DNA from: Terriglobia bacterium
GTDB lineage: Bacteria; Acidobacteriota; Terriglobia; Versatilivoradales; Versatilivoraceae
Direction of reading: 5' to 3'
DNA length: 64,000 nucleotides
NCBI GenBank assembly: GCA_951813285.1
Contig: OX638355.1
Location: 8,001-72,000, forward strand
In this document: positions 1-9,141 of the stretch, one piece after another
Numbering within the stretch: position 1 is the first letter of the stretch
Layout: every line of letters starts with the position of its first letter
Notes under the pieces: generated by a model
Told to the model about the DNA's origin: nothing
Database searches by the model: none
Seen by the model: only the letters and a program-made list of their open reading frames with translations
Made by a program: the position numbers and the translations under genes

Positions 1-1
1 T

Positions 2-232
2 CCCGGCCGGTATCCGGCCAGGAGTCGTATGAGGAAGAAGCTGGCGAGTCTGGCCGGTCAGGTAGCCTATGCCCGGCGGAAGTGGATTGCCGAAGCCCCC
101 CACGGGTGGATCAAGGAGGGGCTGGGATTTCGACGGTTCAGTCTGCGGGGCTTGCAGTCAGTGCAAGGGGAGTGGGACTTGGTGTGTCTGGCTCTCAACA
201 TCAAGAGGATGAGTGCGTTGATGGCGGCCTGA
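2..232 (+). pseudogene. IS1182-type transposase, C-terminal fragment
   Basis: The frame is open to the left window edge, so only the last ~76 codons are visible. The peptide contains the block WIKEGLGFRRFSLRG followed by VQGEWDLVCLALNIKRM, which is the typical C-terminus of IS1182-family DDE transposases. None of the catalytic residues is in view. Whether the full gene is intact cannot be judged from here. It lies upstream of another, unrelated decayed insertion sequence, so the left edge of the window is an insertion hot spot. Sure of the family, unsure whether functional. Confidence 0.7.
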
Positions 233-949
233 AGCGAGGGATTTCTACCCGAAACCGAGAACCAGGGCGATCCTCAACCTCCAATGTCGGGAGCCCACAG
301 GTGGCTTGAGACTCTATCGACCCCATAGCGGCTCCCAAGCACTCCTTCGAACAGTTCTTCGACAAGATTCTCTCGCTCTCCCACCTTCCGAAATCGTCCT
401 GCGGCGCAGACTCCTAATTGACTATAACAGATCTAGGCAAACCCACTACCAGATTCAGTCAGGACTTTCCCACGCTAATTTTTCTCTCTCCGGGAGGGCT
501 AATTGTGGTCGATTTGGGTGATTTGCAAGCGGTTCGTGCATGGGAAATGGGCGTGATTCGGGCGTTCTGACTTACAAGTCGCCACAAATCCGGTAGCGTG
601 GGATCACCCTGCAGATTCAGTAGTGCCCGGCGGCACGCCGACCCGCATTTGCGCAGTAGAAAAAGCGCTGACGCTCCGAGGATCTTTGCATTCTCCGCAC
701 TCGCCACCGAGGCCAAGTCCCTCCCCTGCGACCGACACCATCCACAAACTTCTGCAAACCCCCCTTCCTCGGCGAACGTCTCCTGATCCGTCTCAACCCC
801 AGACTACGCCTGAAACGCGCCTACACGCGCGAGCACATACAGCAGGCCTCCGAAGCCAGGCTCGCCTTGGTTTATTTGAAACAATGCCCGGTGCCGGGTA
901 TCGGGGAAGCCGGTTCAAAGCCGAGCATGAGTAAATGGTTTACTAACAT
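233..949. other. Intergenic stretch with no supported gene
   Basis: About 700 bases between two transposase remnants. The short open frames on both strands have no recognisable domain and no convincing ribosome-binding site. No tRNA, array or hairpin terminator was recognised. Confidence 0.5.
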
Positions 950-967
950 GAGCCTTTTGCAAAATTC
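950..967 (+). repeat. Left terminal inverted repeat of the insertion sequence
   Basis: GAGCCTTTTGCAAAATTC, exact inverted partner of 2409-2426. A close variant (one mismatch in 18) begins the short element at 32903. Confidence 0.75.
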
Positions 968-1086
968 GGGCAACAGTGGGATTTTGATATTGAGAGAGGT
1001 GGAGGAGGATAGATGAGTCGAGGGACAAGACCACACTCTGTTGTATCATGAAGGTGCCAAAACCACATGATGAACTGAGGTAGACC

Positions 1087-2213
1087 TTGTCCCTTAAACA
1101 AACCCTATCACGACACTGGTTGACCTTTCAACGGGAGCTGTTCCCTTGGCTGGAGGAGGCCGTGGGGCCGCTGGGCGAGCGCTACCAGCGGCTGGTGCGG
1201 GTCTTGGAACTGGTGCGGGTGGAGGAGTGGGTGCCCTACCAGAGGGGCTGGCGGGGCCGGCCGCAGGAGGATAGGGCGGCGCTGGCGCGGGCTTTCCTGG
1301 CGAAGGCGGTGCTGGACCTGGCGTCCACCCGTGCGTTGGTGGAGCGGCTGAGAGTGGAGGCGACCCTGCTCCGGTTGTGCGGCTGGGAGGGGGCAGAGAG
1401 TGTGCCGAGCGAGTCGACCTTCTCGCGCGCCTTTGCGGAGTTCACTGACGCCGACCTGGCGGGGCGTTTGCATGAGGCGCTGCTGGAGAGGACGGTGGAG
1501 GGCCACTTGGCAGGCCATGTTTCGAGGGACTCGACGGCCATTGCGGGGCGTGAGAAGTCGGCGCCCAAGGCGGCCCCGGCGGCGAAGCCGAAGCGCCGGG
1601 TGGGCCGGCCGCCGAAGGGCGAGCAACGGCCCAAGGAGTTGAGCCGTCTGGAGCGGCAGGCCTCCATGACGTTGGACGAGATGCTGAAGGAGTTGCCCAA
1701 GGCCTGCGACATCGGCGTCAAGTCCACCGGGAAGGGGTATCTGGAGAGATGGACCGGCTACAAGCTGCATCTCGACGCCATCGACGGGGGGATTCCCATC
1801 AGCTGCCTGCTGACCTCGGCCTCGGTGCATGACTCTAAGGCGGGCATCCCGCTGGCGACGCTGACCGCCAGGCGGGTCACCAGCCTCTACGACTTGCCTA
1901 CGATGCTCCTGAGATCCGGGCCTTCAGCCAGAAGCTGGGCCATGTGCCGATCATTGACGTCAACCCCCGCAGGCGAGCCGAGCTGAAAGCCGAGCGGAAG
2001 CGGGAGGCGCTGGCCGAGGGCTACAACGGCCACCTGTCTCCCCAGGCGCGGCGCTACCGGGAACGCTCGACCGTGGAGCGGGTCAACGGACGGCTCAAGG
2101 AGGAGTTTGGCGGACGCCACGTCAGGGCACGCGGCCCCGACAAGGTGATGTGCCACCTGATGTTCGGCATTCTGGCGCTGACGGTGGAGCAGTTGATGCG
2201 CCTGACGCCTTGA
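1087..2213 (+). pseudogene. DDE transposase, frame-disrupted by a small internal deletion
   Basis: Two frames together make one transposase. The first (TTG start at 1087, to about 1895) holds the N-terminal DUF772-like region and the first catalytic Asp in SRDSTAIAG. The second (about 1897-2213) continues with YDAPEIRAFSQKLGHVPIIDVNPRRR and ends with the ERVNGRLKEEFGGRHVR block that carries the catalytic Glu. Family members normally read LYDLMDAAYDAPE at the junction; here it is LYDL directly followed by the YDAPE codons in another frame, so about 10 bases are missing, together with the region expected to contain the second catalytic Asp. The gene is therefore inactive. The start is a weak TTG and could differ. 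Confidence 0.75.
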
Positions 2214-2408
2214 GAGGGTCGCCACAGATTCCCGACAGGGCCGGATAACACCCGCCTCAGGGCAGGGAGAGGGGAAGCTGTGCCCGCGTTCTGCAAGAAC
2301 CTGCGATCCAGCCTTCAGATCCTGGGATTTGCGTTCAAAAGGGCGCTTGCTGTCAGGTAGTCACGCGTCGCACATCACGTCTCACCGCTAACAAACCTGC
2401 CCTACGGT

Positions 2409-2426
2409 GAATTTTGCAAAAGGCTC
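2409..2426 (-). repeat. Right terminal inverted repeat of the insertion sequence
   Basis: GAATTTTGCAAAAGGCTC, exact reverse complement of 950-967. Confidence 0.75.
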
Positions 2427-2650
2427 TCTTGACAGTAGGTTTTGCGTGCCTTCTCCATACAGCCGTCATAGTCAGCTTCGGCGGCAAGCGAACACCAGAA
2501 CAAATATTGGTTTGACGGGCCAGCCTCATTTTCACAACGCTCCAGATCATCACCATAGGTGTGCCAAATCGCTACGAATTGCCGACCGGGCCGCATTGCC
2601 AGGTGCTAAGCACACCGTGGCACCCCAGAAACTGTTGCAAGTACCACTGC

Positions 2651-3685
2651 TCAGGAAGTCCGCTGCTTGAATCGATAGTGCGACACCCACCACTCCTGTC
2701 CCCCATGACAACCCCACAATTCGGAGCAGGCCATGAAGAAGATGCGCCAGCGCTGCAGCCACCTCCGTTTCTCGACGGCGCCGTAGCGTCCCTCCAGAAC
2801 CGCAAGAGCCTCCCTTTTCCGGGCGTCGAGATTGGCCAGCCAGCGGTCGGCAGTGCGGGCGTAGTGCCGGCCGTCGATCCGCCACTGGGCATCCAGAATC
2901 AGGTCGTTCTGAAAGTGGTGCAGCAGATCGTCGGAGGGCATCATGCCTCCGGTGAAAAAGTGGCGGCCCATCCAGTTCGTCGCTCCATCGGTCTCAAAGG
3001 CATAGGCGTAGAGGCGGTGGACAAAAACATGAGTGAAGAGCAGCCCTCCGGGATCGAGCCAGCCGGCGATGCGTCTCATCAGCGCGCGGTAGTTTCGCAT
3101 ATGCTCGAACATCTCTACCGAAAGCACCCGGTCGTAGCGCCGGGGCGTTTCGAATCGATTGATGTCGTCGACGAGGACCGCCGCGTTGTTCAGCCCCAAG
3201 GCCCGGCAGCGGCCTCGAATGAAATCACCTTGCTGGGATGAATTGGTGAGGGCCGTAATGCGGCTTTCGGGATAGCGCTGCGCCATCCATACCGTCAGAG
3301 AGCCCCAGCCGCAGCCCAGTTCCAGGATGTTCTGGCCATCTCGCAGCTCTGCGCGCCGGCAGGTGAGATCGAGCATGGCCGCCTCGGCCTGGTCGAGCCC
3401 GGCGGTTGGGGAGGTGAAGTACCCGCAACTGTACTTGAGATGGCTGCCCAAAACGAGCTTGAAAAACTCCGGAGGCAACTCGTAGTGCTGCTGGTTGGCA
3501 CTTGGGGTATGCAGTGCAATGGGAGCCTGATCCATCAAGGCGATGAAATGTCGTTTGGCCTCCAGTTCGGCCTCGCAGTCGGCGCCCCGCTCCAGCTTCA
3601 GGCGGAGGCGGTTGAGGCGGCGGATCCCCCGGCGGATCACGGCGTCGGGCAGCAGTCCCCGTTCGGCCAAGTCGATCAGGTTCAC
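2651..3685 (-). CDS. CFA-synthase-like SAM-dependent methyltransferase
   Basis: A 344-residue class I methyltransferase of the cyclopropane/mycolic acid synthase family. The SAM site is [15 protein letters not shown], followed by an acidic loop and the segment [11 protein letters not shown] typical of this family. It probably methylates an acyl chain double bond on phospholipids using SAM; a role like UfaM in furan fatty acid synthesis is possible but not proven. It starts at GTG 3685 behind an AAGGA-type ribosome-binding site and is the last gene of a tightly packed lipid operon, 37 bases after the true CFA synthase. It is a paralogue of, and shorter than, that neighbour, lacking its long N-terminal domain. 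Confidence 0.85.
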   Translation of the reverse strand: MNLIDLAERGLLPDAVIRRGIRRLNRLRLKLERGADCEAELEAKRHFIALMDQAPIALHTPSANQQHYELPPEFFKLVLGSHLKYSCGYFTSPTAGLDQAEAAMLDLTCRRAELRDGQNILELGCGWGSLTVWMAQRYPESRITALTNSSQQGDFIRGRCRALGLNNAAVLVDDINRFETPRRYDRVLSVEMFEHMRNYRALMRRIAGWLDPGGLLFTHVFVHRLYAYAFETDGATNWMGRHFFTGGMMPSDDLLHHFQNDLILDAQWRIDGRHYARTADRWLANLDARKREALAVLEGRYGAVEKRRWLQRWRIFFMACSELWGCHGGQEWWVSHYRFKQRTS

Positions 3686-3722
3686 GCCTTTTCCTTATTT
3701 CTGAGACAGAACACTTGTGGGT

Positions 3723-5021
3723 TCAGGGCCCTGCCTGAGCCCGGTCGGGCCCGATCCCGGCCGACAGGCACGATTGCCGGTAGGCGGGCCGAGCCAGCAG
3801 CATCTGAACGTCGGAAATGTAGCACTCCTCGAATCCGCCGATGCAATAGCAGAAGTAGAAGTCCCACATGCGGATGAATTCCCGGCTGAACCCCAGTTGC
3901 CGTACCTGCTGCGTCGCCGCCGTCAAACGTGTCCTCCAAGCCCTCAGCGTGCGGGCATAATGGAAACCGAGGTCCTCCAGCTGCAGCAGCCGCATGTCGG
4001 TGGATGCCGCCAGCGAGCGGCTGAGGGCCGCCACCGACGGCAGGCAGCTTCCGGGGAAAATATAGGCCTTGATGAAGTCGACCGAGCGCCGCGCCCGCTC
4101 GTAAGCCCGGTCGGCAATGACGATGGACTGCAGCAGCATCAATCCCTCGGACTTGAGCAGGCGGGTGCAGCAGGCAAAATAGGTGTCCCAGTACTGGTGC
4201 CCAACGGCTTCGATCATTTCAATGGAAACCAGCTTGTCGTAGGTTCCGCGCAAGTGGCGGTAATCGCTCAGGATTACCTCGATCCGTCCGGCCAGGCCCG
4301 CCTCCCGGACCCGCAGGCGGGCCGCCTCGTATTGCTCGCCTGAAATGGTGGCCGTGGTGACCCGGCAACCGTACTCGCGGGCGGCGTGCAAGGCAAATCC
4401 ACCCCAACCCGTCCCGATTTCCAGGAGATGGTCTTGGGGCACGAGGCGGAGTTTCCGGCAGATGCGGTCCACCTTGAAGCGGGAGGCCTCTTCCAGAGAA
4501 CTGTCGGGCCGCGGAAAGAGGGCGCAGGAATACATCAGGTTGCTGTCGAGAAAGAGGCGGAAAAAGTCATTCCCCAAATCGTAGTGTGCCGCGATGTTGC
4601 GCCGGCTGCCTCGATGGGTATTGCGCCTGAGGGCGTGCTCCAGCCATCGGGCTGGGGCCGCCAACCCGGCCCAGCCCCCGCCCATGCGCTGCATCCACTC
4701 CCGGTTGGCCACCATCAGGCGACAAAGGCCCGGCAGGTCGTTGCAGTCCCACCACCCCTGCATGTAAGCCTCCGCGGCGCCGATCGCGCCTCCCAGGGCC
4801 AGAGCTCGGAAGAAGCGCGCATCCCGGATTTCTACCCGAGGTCCGTGCTCCTCGCCTCCTTTGCCGAAGGTGTGGCGCCGCTCCCCTTCGACCAGACTGA
4901 GGCGTCCCTGCCTCAGGCCGCGCAATTGCTCCAGCACCAGCTTGCGGCACCACCGCTCCAGCCAGCCGCCCGGACCGAGGGACTGCCGTTTGACCGGGAA
5001 GGTGAGAGGAACCTGGGACAT
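3723..5021 (-). CDS. cfa: Cyclopropane-fatty-acyl-phospholipid synthase
   Basis: A 432-residue protein with the family's N-terminal helical domain (including AEAYMQGWWDCNDLPGLCRL), the AHYDLGNDFF motif, the SAM-binding LLEIGTGWGGFALHAA and a C-terminal half with SIEMIEAVGHQYW. Length matches CFA synthases that methylenate unsaturated acyl chains in membrane phospholipids. An upstream in-frame start exists, but ATG 5021 has a strong GGAGG site and begins 2 bases after the stop of the preceding DUF1365 gene, so translation is probably coupled. Context with a desaturase and an FAD protein suggests that chains desaturated by the first enzyme are modified here. Confidence 0.92.
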   Translation of the reverse strand: MSQVPLTFPVKRQSLGPGGWLERWCRKLVLEQLRGLRQGRLSLVEGERRHTFGKGGEEHGPRVEIRDARFFRALALGGAIGAAEAYMQGWWDCNDLPGLCRLMVANREWMQRMGGGWAGLAAPARWLEHALRRNTHRGSRRNIAAHYDLGNDFFRLFLDSNLMYSCALFPRPDSSLEEASRFKVDRICRKLRLVPQDHLLEIGTGWGGFALHAAREYGCRVTTATISGEQYEAARLRVREAGLAGRIEVILSDYRHLRGTYDKLVSIEMIEAVGHQYWDTYFACCTRLLKSEGLMLLQSIVIADRAYERARRSVDFIKAYIFPGSCLPSVAALSRSLAASTDMRLLQLEDLGFHYARTLRAWRTRLTAATQQVRQLGFSREFIRMWDFYFCYCIGGFEECYISDVQMLLARPAYRQSCLSAGIGPDRAQAGP

Positions 5022-5023
5022 GG

Positions 5024-5794
5024 TCACTTCCTCCCGGGCGAAACCCGGGGATGGGGGTAGACCGGACAGCGCTTGAGCCAAAGCCTGAAGGCCTGCCAGT
5101 GAATGGCGCCAATGACATTGGCGGTCATGAGGGGATACTGCAGCAGTACTCGCGCCAGCGAGCCGGCCCCGATTCCCCTCCGCCTCAGCATCAGGGTGGC
5201 GTCAAACAGCCGGTCGCCGTTCTCCCAGTTGTCCATATGCACCCAGAGCCTGTCCCCGGGCGCCGTGAATCGCCAGGTGTAGTCCTGTTTCATCCCCATG
5301 AAGGGGGAGACGTGAAAGGCCTTGGGGAATCGGTAAGACTTGCGCGGCGAGGATCCTTTGTCCATCCCCCGGTGCAGGACATAGCAATGCTGTTCGCCCC
5401 AGGGGGTATTGTTGACCTCCCCCACCACCGTCTCCAGGACGCGGTCGGCCCGGTCGAAGCAGAAGTAAAAGCTGACCGGATTGAACCCGTAGCCCCAGTA
5501 GCGCAAGTGGGTCAGCAGCCGAATGGGTCCTGGCGGACGGCGACCGGTTCGGTCCCCGACCAATTGCCGCACGCACTCGTCCAGGGGCAGGCGGGGATCC
5601 CCAAGATGGTCGGCCCGCCGGAAACTGGCGAGATTGGGGCGTCGGGCCGACCACAGCCATCGCCGGTCGAACAGCGAAGGAAGTTCATCCAGATCCAGGT
5701 ACATCATGAAAAGCCGGTACCCGAAGCGGTGACGCGCCGGCCGAAAGCGGCGATGCCGCACCCAGCCTTCGTAGATGGCGCTGTGTCGGCTCAC
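5024..5794 (-). CDS. DUF1365 family protein
   Basis: A 256-residue protein opening SRHSAIYEGWVRHRRFRP and carrying RYWGYGFNPVSFYFCFD and EVNNTPWGEQHCYVL, the signature segments of DUF1365. Biochemical function is unknown; family members nearly always sit between an FAD oxidoreductase of the amine oxidase type and a CFA synthase, as here. The start is taken as GTG 5794, overlapping the upstream stop as GTGA; the longer frame to 6022 runs inside the FAD gene and has no conserved residues there. It probably takes part in the same acyl-chain modification as its neighbours. Confidence 0.85.
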   Translation of the reverse strand: MSRHSAIYEGWVRHRRFRPARHRFGYRLFMMYLDLDELPSLFDRRWLWSARRPNLASFRRADHLGDPRLPLDECVRQLVGDRTGRRPPGPIRLLTHLRYWGYGFNPVSFYFCFDRADRVLETVVGEVNNTPWGEQHCYVLHRGMDKGSSPRKSYRFPKAFHVSPFMGMKQDYTWRFTAPGDRLWVHMDNWENGDRLFDATLMLRRRGIGAGSLARVLLQYPLMTANVIGAIHWQAFRLWLKRCPVYPHPRVSPGRK

Positions 5795-7050
5795 AGCTCG
5801 CTCCCGAAGCGCCGGGTCACTTCCAGCGCGCTCAAGACGCCGTCTTCGTGGAAACCATAGCCCCAATAGGCCCCGCAATAGTGAATGCGGTCGATTCCGT
5901 CGATCCGGCGCCGCTGCTTCTGGGCCGTCGCCGACGCCGGCGAATGGACCGGGTGGTGATAGGTCATCCGGGCCAGGATCCTCCCCGGAGAGATGTCCGA
6001 CGTGCGGTTGAGGCTGACGCAAAAGGGCAGGCGGCTCTCCAGACCCTGGAGGATGTTCATGTTGTAAGTCACGGTGGCGCGTCCACCCTCATCAGGGGGG
6101 ATGTAGTAATTCCAACTCGCCCAGGCCCGTCGGCGCCGGGGCAGCAGCGCGGGGTCGGTGTGGAGTACCGCGTCATTGGCCTGGTAAGGCATTGCTTCCA
6201 GGATCTGCCGTTCGGCCGGAGTGGGGTCGGCCAGCAGATTCAGGGCTTGGTCGCTGTGAACGGCCAGTATGGCCTGGTCGAAGCGCTCGGGCTCTCCGGA
6301 CCGGGTGCGCACTTCTACGCCTTGGTCCAGGCGCCGCAAGGATACCACCGGGCAGTTGATTCGGATGCGATCCCGGAACGGGTGGGTCAGCGCCTCGACA
6401 TAGCGCCTGGAGCCCCCTTCGATCACGCGCCAGGACGGCCGGCCCCAGAGCTGTAGGAAGGCGTGATTGGCGAAGAATTGGACGAAGCGGCTCGCCGGGA
6501 ATTCCTGGATGCGTTCCGGCCGGGCCGACCACAAGGCCGATCCCAGAGGAATGATGTGATGGTCGATAAAGGTCCTCGAATAGCCATTGTCGAGCAGGTA
6601 GTCTCCCAGCGCGGTCGAGTCGTCGGGGTGACGCAACAATGAGGGGGCGGTACGGTTGAAGCGCAGGATATCCACCAGCATGCGGTAGAAGGACGGCCTT
6701 ATCACATTGCGCCGTTGGGCGAACAGGCTGGTGAGCGGCGTGCTGGCGTATTCCAGACCGGTACGGGCGCACTGGACGCTGAACCCCATCTGGGTTGGCC
6801 GGGAGGCCACCCTCAAACGCTGCAGCAGCCGGTTGAAATAGGGGTAGTTGGGCTCGTTGAAGACGATGAAGCCGGTATCCACTTCATAGGAGCGTCCGTC
6901 CTGCTCGACATCCAACGTGTGGGTATGACCTCCGATGTAATCATTGGCCTCGTAGAGCACGATCCGGTGGCAACTGTGCAGCAGATAGGCCGCCACCAGA
7001 CCGGAAATACCGCTCCCCACCACGGCGATGCGCTGACCGGGCGGTATCAT
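5791..7050 (-). CDS. FAD/NAD-binding oxidoreductase (amine oxidase family)
   Basis: A 419-residue flavoprotein. The N-terminal dinucleotide fold reads IAVVGSGISGLVAAYLL with the glutamate-ending VLYEAND, followed by GGHTHTLDVEQDGRSYEVDTGFIVFNEPNYP, typical of the subfamily paired with DUF1365. The C-terminus has CGAYWGYGFHEDG, the usual FAD-contact end. Its reaction is unknown; oxidation of a methylated acyl chain is a reasonable guess. ATG 7050 overlaps the desaturase stop (ATGA) and is preceded by a purine-rich GGGGGGAG site, so it was preferred to an upstream in-frame start inside the desaturase gene. Confidence 0.88.
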   Translation of the reverse strand: MIPPGQRIAVVGSGISGLVAAYLLHSCHRIVLYEANDYIGGHTHTLDVEQDGRSYEVDTGFIVFNEPNYPYFNRLLQRLRVASRPTQMGFSVQCARTGLEYASTPLTSLFAQRRNVIRPSFYRMLVDILRFNRTAPSLLRHPDDSTALGDYLLDNGYSRTFIDHHIIPLGSALWSARPERIQEFPASRFVQFFANHAFLQLWGRPSWRVIEGGSRRYVEALTHPFRDRIRINCPVVSLRRLDQGVEVRTRSGEPERFDQAILAVHSDQALNLLADPTPAERQILEAMPYQANDAVLHTDPALLPRRRRAWASWNYYIPPDEGGRATVTYNMNILQGLESRLPFCVSLNRTSDISPGRILARMTYHHPVHSPASATAQKQRRRIDGIDRIHYCGAYWGYGFHEDGVLSALEVTRRFGSEL

Positions 7051-8012
7051 CTCTCCCCCCTGGAACGGTTGTAGACCGTCACGGGCACGGGCCTCAGATC
7101 GCTGACCAGACCGATCCAGCAGAGCAGTTTCAGCACGTAGTAGGTAGGATCCAGCTCCCACCAGTAAAACCCCTGACGGGTCGAGCCGGGATAGCGGTGG
7201 TGATTGTTGTGCCAGCCCTCGCCCATGGTGATAAGAGCCAGCCAGAGATTGTTGCGACTGTTGTCACGGGTGGGGAAGCGACGGCTGCCGAACAGATGAG
7301 CGAGCGAATTGATCGTGCAGGTGGCGTGGAACAGCAGGATGGTGGAAATAGAGAAGCCCCAGACAAGCATCTGCCCGCCGCTGGTTCCGGACTCGGGGAA
7401 TCGGGCGGCGCAGTAGTCTCCCAGGGCGTACATGGCCATCGCCAGCAAGAGAGGCACGACGAAATCGAAGCGGTCCAGAAAGCGCAACTCGGGAAAGCGG
7501 GCGAAGTCGCTCACGTTGTAGAGGCGGGTGGGGAAATTCGACCGGGAGGTGATCCAAAGCATGTGGCTCCACCAGAAACCGTGCTCCCTGGGGGAATGCA
7601 AGTCGCAGTGGGTATCGGAGTGGCGATGGTGATGACGGTGGTGCCCGGCCCACCACAAAGGTCCTCGCTGCGCCGCCGCACTGCCGAGGATCGCGAAGAG
7701 AAACTGCAGCAGGCGCGAGGTTCTGAAGGTTCGGTGGGAAAAATAGCGGTGGTAGAAAGCGGTCACGGCGAACATCCGCACCCAGTAGGCGGGTACTGAC
7801 ACCGCGACGGCCAGAGGGCTCCAGCCGACCCAAAGGACCCCCAGGCAACTCAGGTGGAGCAACGCAAACGGCAGGACGCGCAGCCAATCGATTTGCCGCT
7901 CGCCTTCGGGGGCGCTTTCGAGGGTGTTTTCGTCCCCTTTGAACCAGCCTAGGAACGCCTGTCGCCAGGCCGCCAGCGGCTGGGTTTTGCCGTCGATACG
8001 CATCCTATTCAT
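7047..8012 (-). CDS. Acyl-CoA delta-9 (stearoyl-type) fatty acid desaturase
   Basis: A 321-residue membrane di-iron desaturase. The three histidine boxes are visible: HRYFSH at about residues 88-93, HHRHHHRHSD at 124-132 and GEGWHNNHHRYP near residue 270. Hydrophobic segments flank them, with WWAGHHR typical of bacterial acyl-CoA/acyl-lipid delta-9 desaturases. It would introduce the cis double bond that the two downstream CFA-type enzymes use. It is 64 bases downstream of the regulator gene and overlaps the FAD gene by 4 bases, so all five enzymes are probably one transcript. Start could be ATG 8012 or ATG 8003. Confidence 0.92.
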   Translation of the reverse strand: MNRMRIDGKTQPLAAWRQAFLGWFKGDENTLESAPEGERQIDWLRVLPFALLHLSCLGVLWVGWSPLAVAVSVPAYWVRMFAVTAFYHRYFSHRTFRTSRLLQFLFAILGSAAAQRGPLWWAGHHRHHHRHSDTHCDLHSPREHGFWWSHMLWITSRSNFPTRLYNVSDFARFPELRFLDRFDFVVPLLLAMAMYALGDYCAARFPESGTSGGQMLVWGFSISTILLFHATCTINSLAHLFGSRRFPTRDNSRNNLWLALITMGEGWHNNHHRYPGSTRQGFYWWELDPTYYVLKLLCWIGLVSDLRPVPVTVYNRSRGER

Positions 8013-8076
8013 GTCGGTGCCGGGAATGGTGTCCGGAGGTTCCCCAGGCAGCCAGCGACCCGCTGGGAGATGCGGG

Positions 8077-9039
8077 CTAGGTTTGTGCAGGAATCCCCCG
8101 GTGCATGAGACTCAGGAAGTTGAACAAATCGCCTAAGGAATTCAGGGTCACAGCACTTGCCTGCTCGAGAGAGCGCGAATAGCCGCGGGCGGCCCGGCCT
8201 CCCGCCAGCAGGATGACGTCCGGGCCCAGCAGACGGCGCAGTGTGACCAGCTCGCTGCCCAGCCGGGGATCGTCCTCGGGATGAACGATGCTGAGGAGGA
8301 CGGCTTTGGCTCCCTTTTTGGCAGCGGCCCCGGCAATTTCCTCGGCCGGCAGGTTCGGCCCCAGATAGATAGGATTCCAGCCCTCTGCCGCGGCGACGGC
8401 CGAAGCCAGCAGGGCGCCTATCTCGTGCATTTGGCCTTCGGGAGTCGTCGCCAGGACATGAGGAGCCGCGTCCGGCACCCGGCAGGTGGCTATTGTGTTG
8501 CCGATAAAGCTGCGCACAACCGCCGTGGCCATATGCTCATCGGCAATCCTCAAGGTTCCCTGGTGCCACAGGTCTCCAATTCGTTCCATCAGCGGATGGA
8601 CCACTTCCTCCAGCAGACGCCGCCGGCTCATCTGAATGGATGTGCGCAGCAACTGCTCTTCCAGCATGACCGGATTCAGAGCGATCACGGTTTCCAGAGC
8701 CCGTTCAAGAAGGACTGCCGGTTCCCCCTCGTCTTTGTCGGCGTCGGGTTCGGTTGCCGGCCTATCGGCGTCAGGCACGGACACACCTTGGGCATTCACA
8801 AGTTTCACCAGCTCCTCATTGGAGCGATGGGCGATTCCACCGATTCTCCTCCCGGCGCGCACCGCCTGCTGCAGCCACCACAGGCGCATGATGTCCTCAT
8901 CCGAATACAGCCGCCGATTGGTTGGGCTACGGGTCGGAACCACGGCCTGATAGCGCTTTTCCCAAACACGGATGACGTGAGCGGAAAGTCCCGTCCGTCG
9001 CACGGCTACTCTGATGGGATGTCCCTGGACCAATTCCAT
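8077..9039 (-). CDS. MerR-type regulator with cobalamin-binding domain (CarH/LitR-like, probable photoreceptor)
   Basis: A 320-residue three-part protein. Residues 1-70 are a MerR winged helix (VIRVWEKRY, NRRLYSDEDI). Residues about 105-185 form the helical bundle with W158 and E168-H169, an exact W-x9-EH motif used by CarH to cap adenosylcobalamin. Residues 190-290 are a Rossmann-like B12-binding domain with the candidate lower-axial ligand H205 in GQMHEIGA; the usual acidic residue two positions earlier is Gln here. In known CarH/LitR proteins, B12 makes a dark-state repressor that light releases. It is the first gene before the desaturase-CFA genes and is probably autoregulated. Light sensing is inferred, not shown. 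Confidence 0.88.
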   Translation of the reverse strand: MELVQGHPIRVAVRRTGLSAHVIRVWEKRYQAVVPTRSPTNRRLYSDEDIMRLWWLQQAVRAGRRIGGIAHRSNEELVKLVNAQGVSVPDADRPATEPDADKDEGEPAVLLERALETVIALNPVMLEEQLLRTSIQMSRRRLLEEVVHPLMERIGDLWHQGTLRIADEHMATAVVRSFIGNTIATCRVPDAAPHVLATTPEGQMHEIGALLASAVAAAEGWNPIYLGPNLPAEEIAGAAAKKGAKAVLLSIVHPEDDPRLGSELVTLRRLLGPDVILLAGGRAARGYSRSLEQASAVTLNSLGDLFNFLSLMHRGIPAQT

Positions 9040-9045
9040 ATCTTG

Positions 9046-9073
9046 AATATAGACAATACAAAACCTTTGTCAA
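9046..9073 (-). promoter_or_regulatory. Probable sigma70-type promoter of the regulator-lipid operon
   Basis: On the minus strand TTGACA (9073-9068) is separated by 16 bases from TATATT (9051-9046). Initiation about 7 bases downstream would fall at or next to the ATG at 9039, so the message may be leaderless; no Shine-Dalgarno sequence precedes that ATG. The region 9040-9145 is far more AT-rich than its surroundings. Confidence 0.5.
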
Positions 9074-9094
9074 GTTATGAAATATTATTGTCTA
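9050..9094. promoter_or_regulatory. Candidate operator: TAGACAATA inverted pair overlapping the promoter
   Basis: TAGACAATA at 9050-9058 is repeated as its exact inverse TATTGTCTA at 9086-9094. A further TAGACA lies at 9121-9126. The first arm covers the -10/spacer region of the proposed promoter. Spaced direct and inverted half-sites suit a MerR/CarH-type tetramer, and autorepression by the encoded regulator is the simplest reading. Confidence 0.45.
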
Positions 9095-9112
9095 GAATAA
9101 ATCAGATTAATA

Positions 9113-9141
9113 TTGACAAATAGACAGCACACTCCCATTAT
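9113..9141 (+). promoter_or_regulatory. Possible divergent promoter
   Basis: TTGACA at 9113-9118, 17 bases, then CATTAT at 9136-9141 on the plus strand. No convincing gene follows, so this may be chance in AT-rich DNA. Confidence 0.2.

Larger units (their letters stand above)
950..2426 (+). mobile_element. Decayed insertion sequence with 18-bp perfect terminal inverted repeats
   Basis: The sequence GAGCCTTTTGCAAAATTC at 950-967 recurs as its exact reverse complement at 2409-2426. The pair encloses a single transposase gene (1087-2213) and little else, giving an element of 1,477 bp, the normal size for an IS4/IS5-superfamily element. No clear target-site duplication is visible in the flanks. 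Similar ends border a 329-bp element without coding capacity at 32903-33231, so this IS probably mobilised shorter derivatives. The transposase is frame-disrupted, so this copy is unlikely to be active. Confidence 0.7.
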
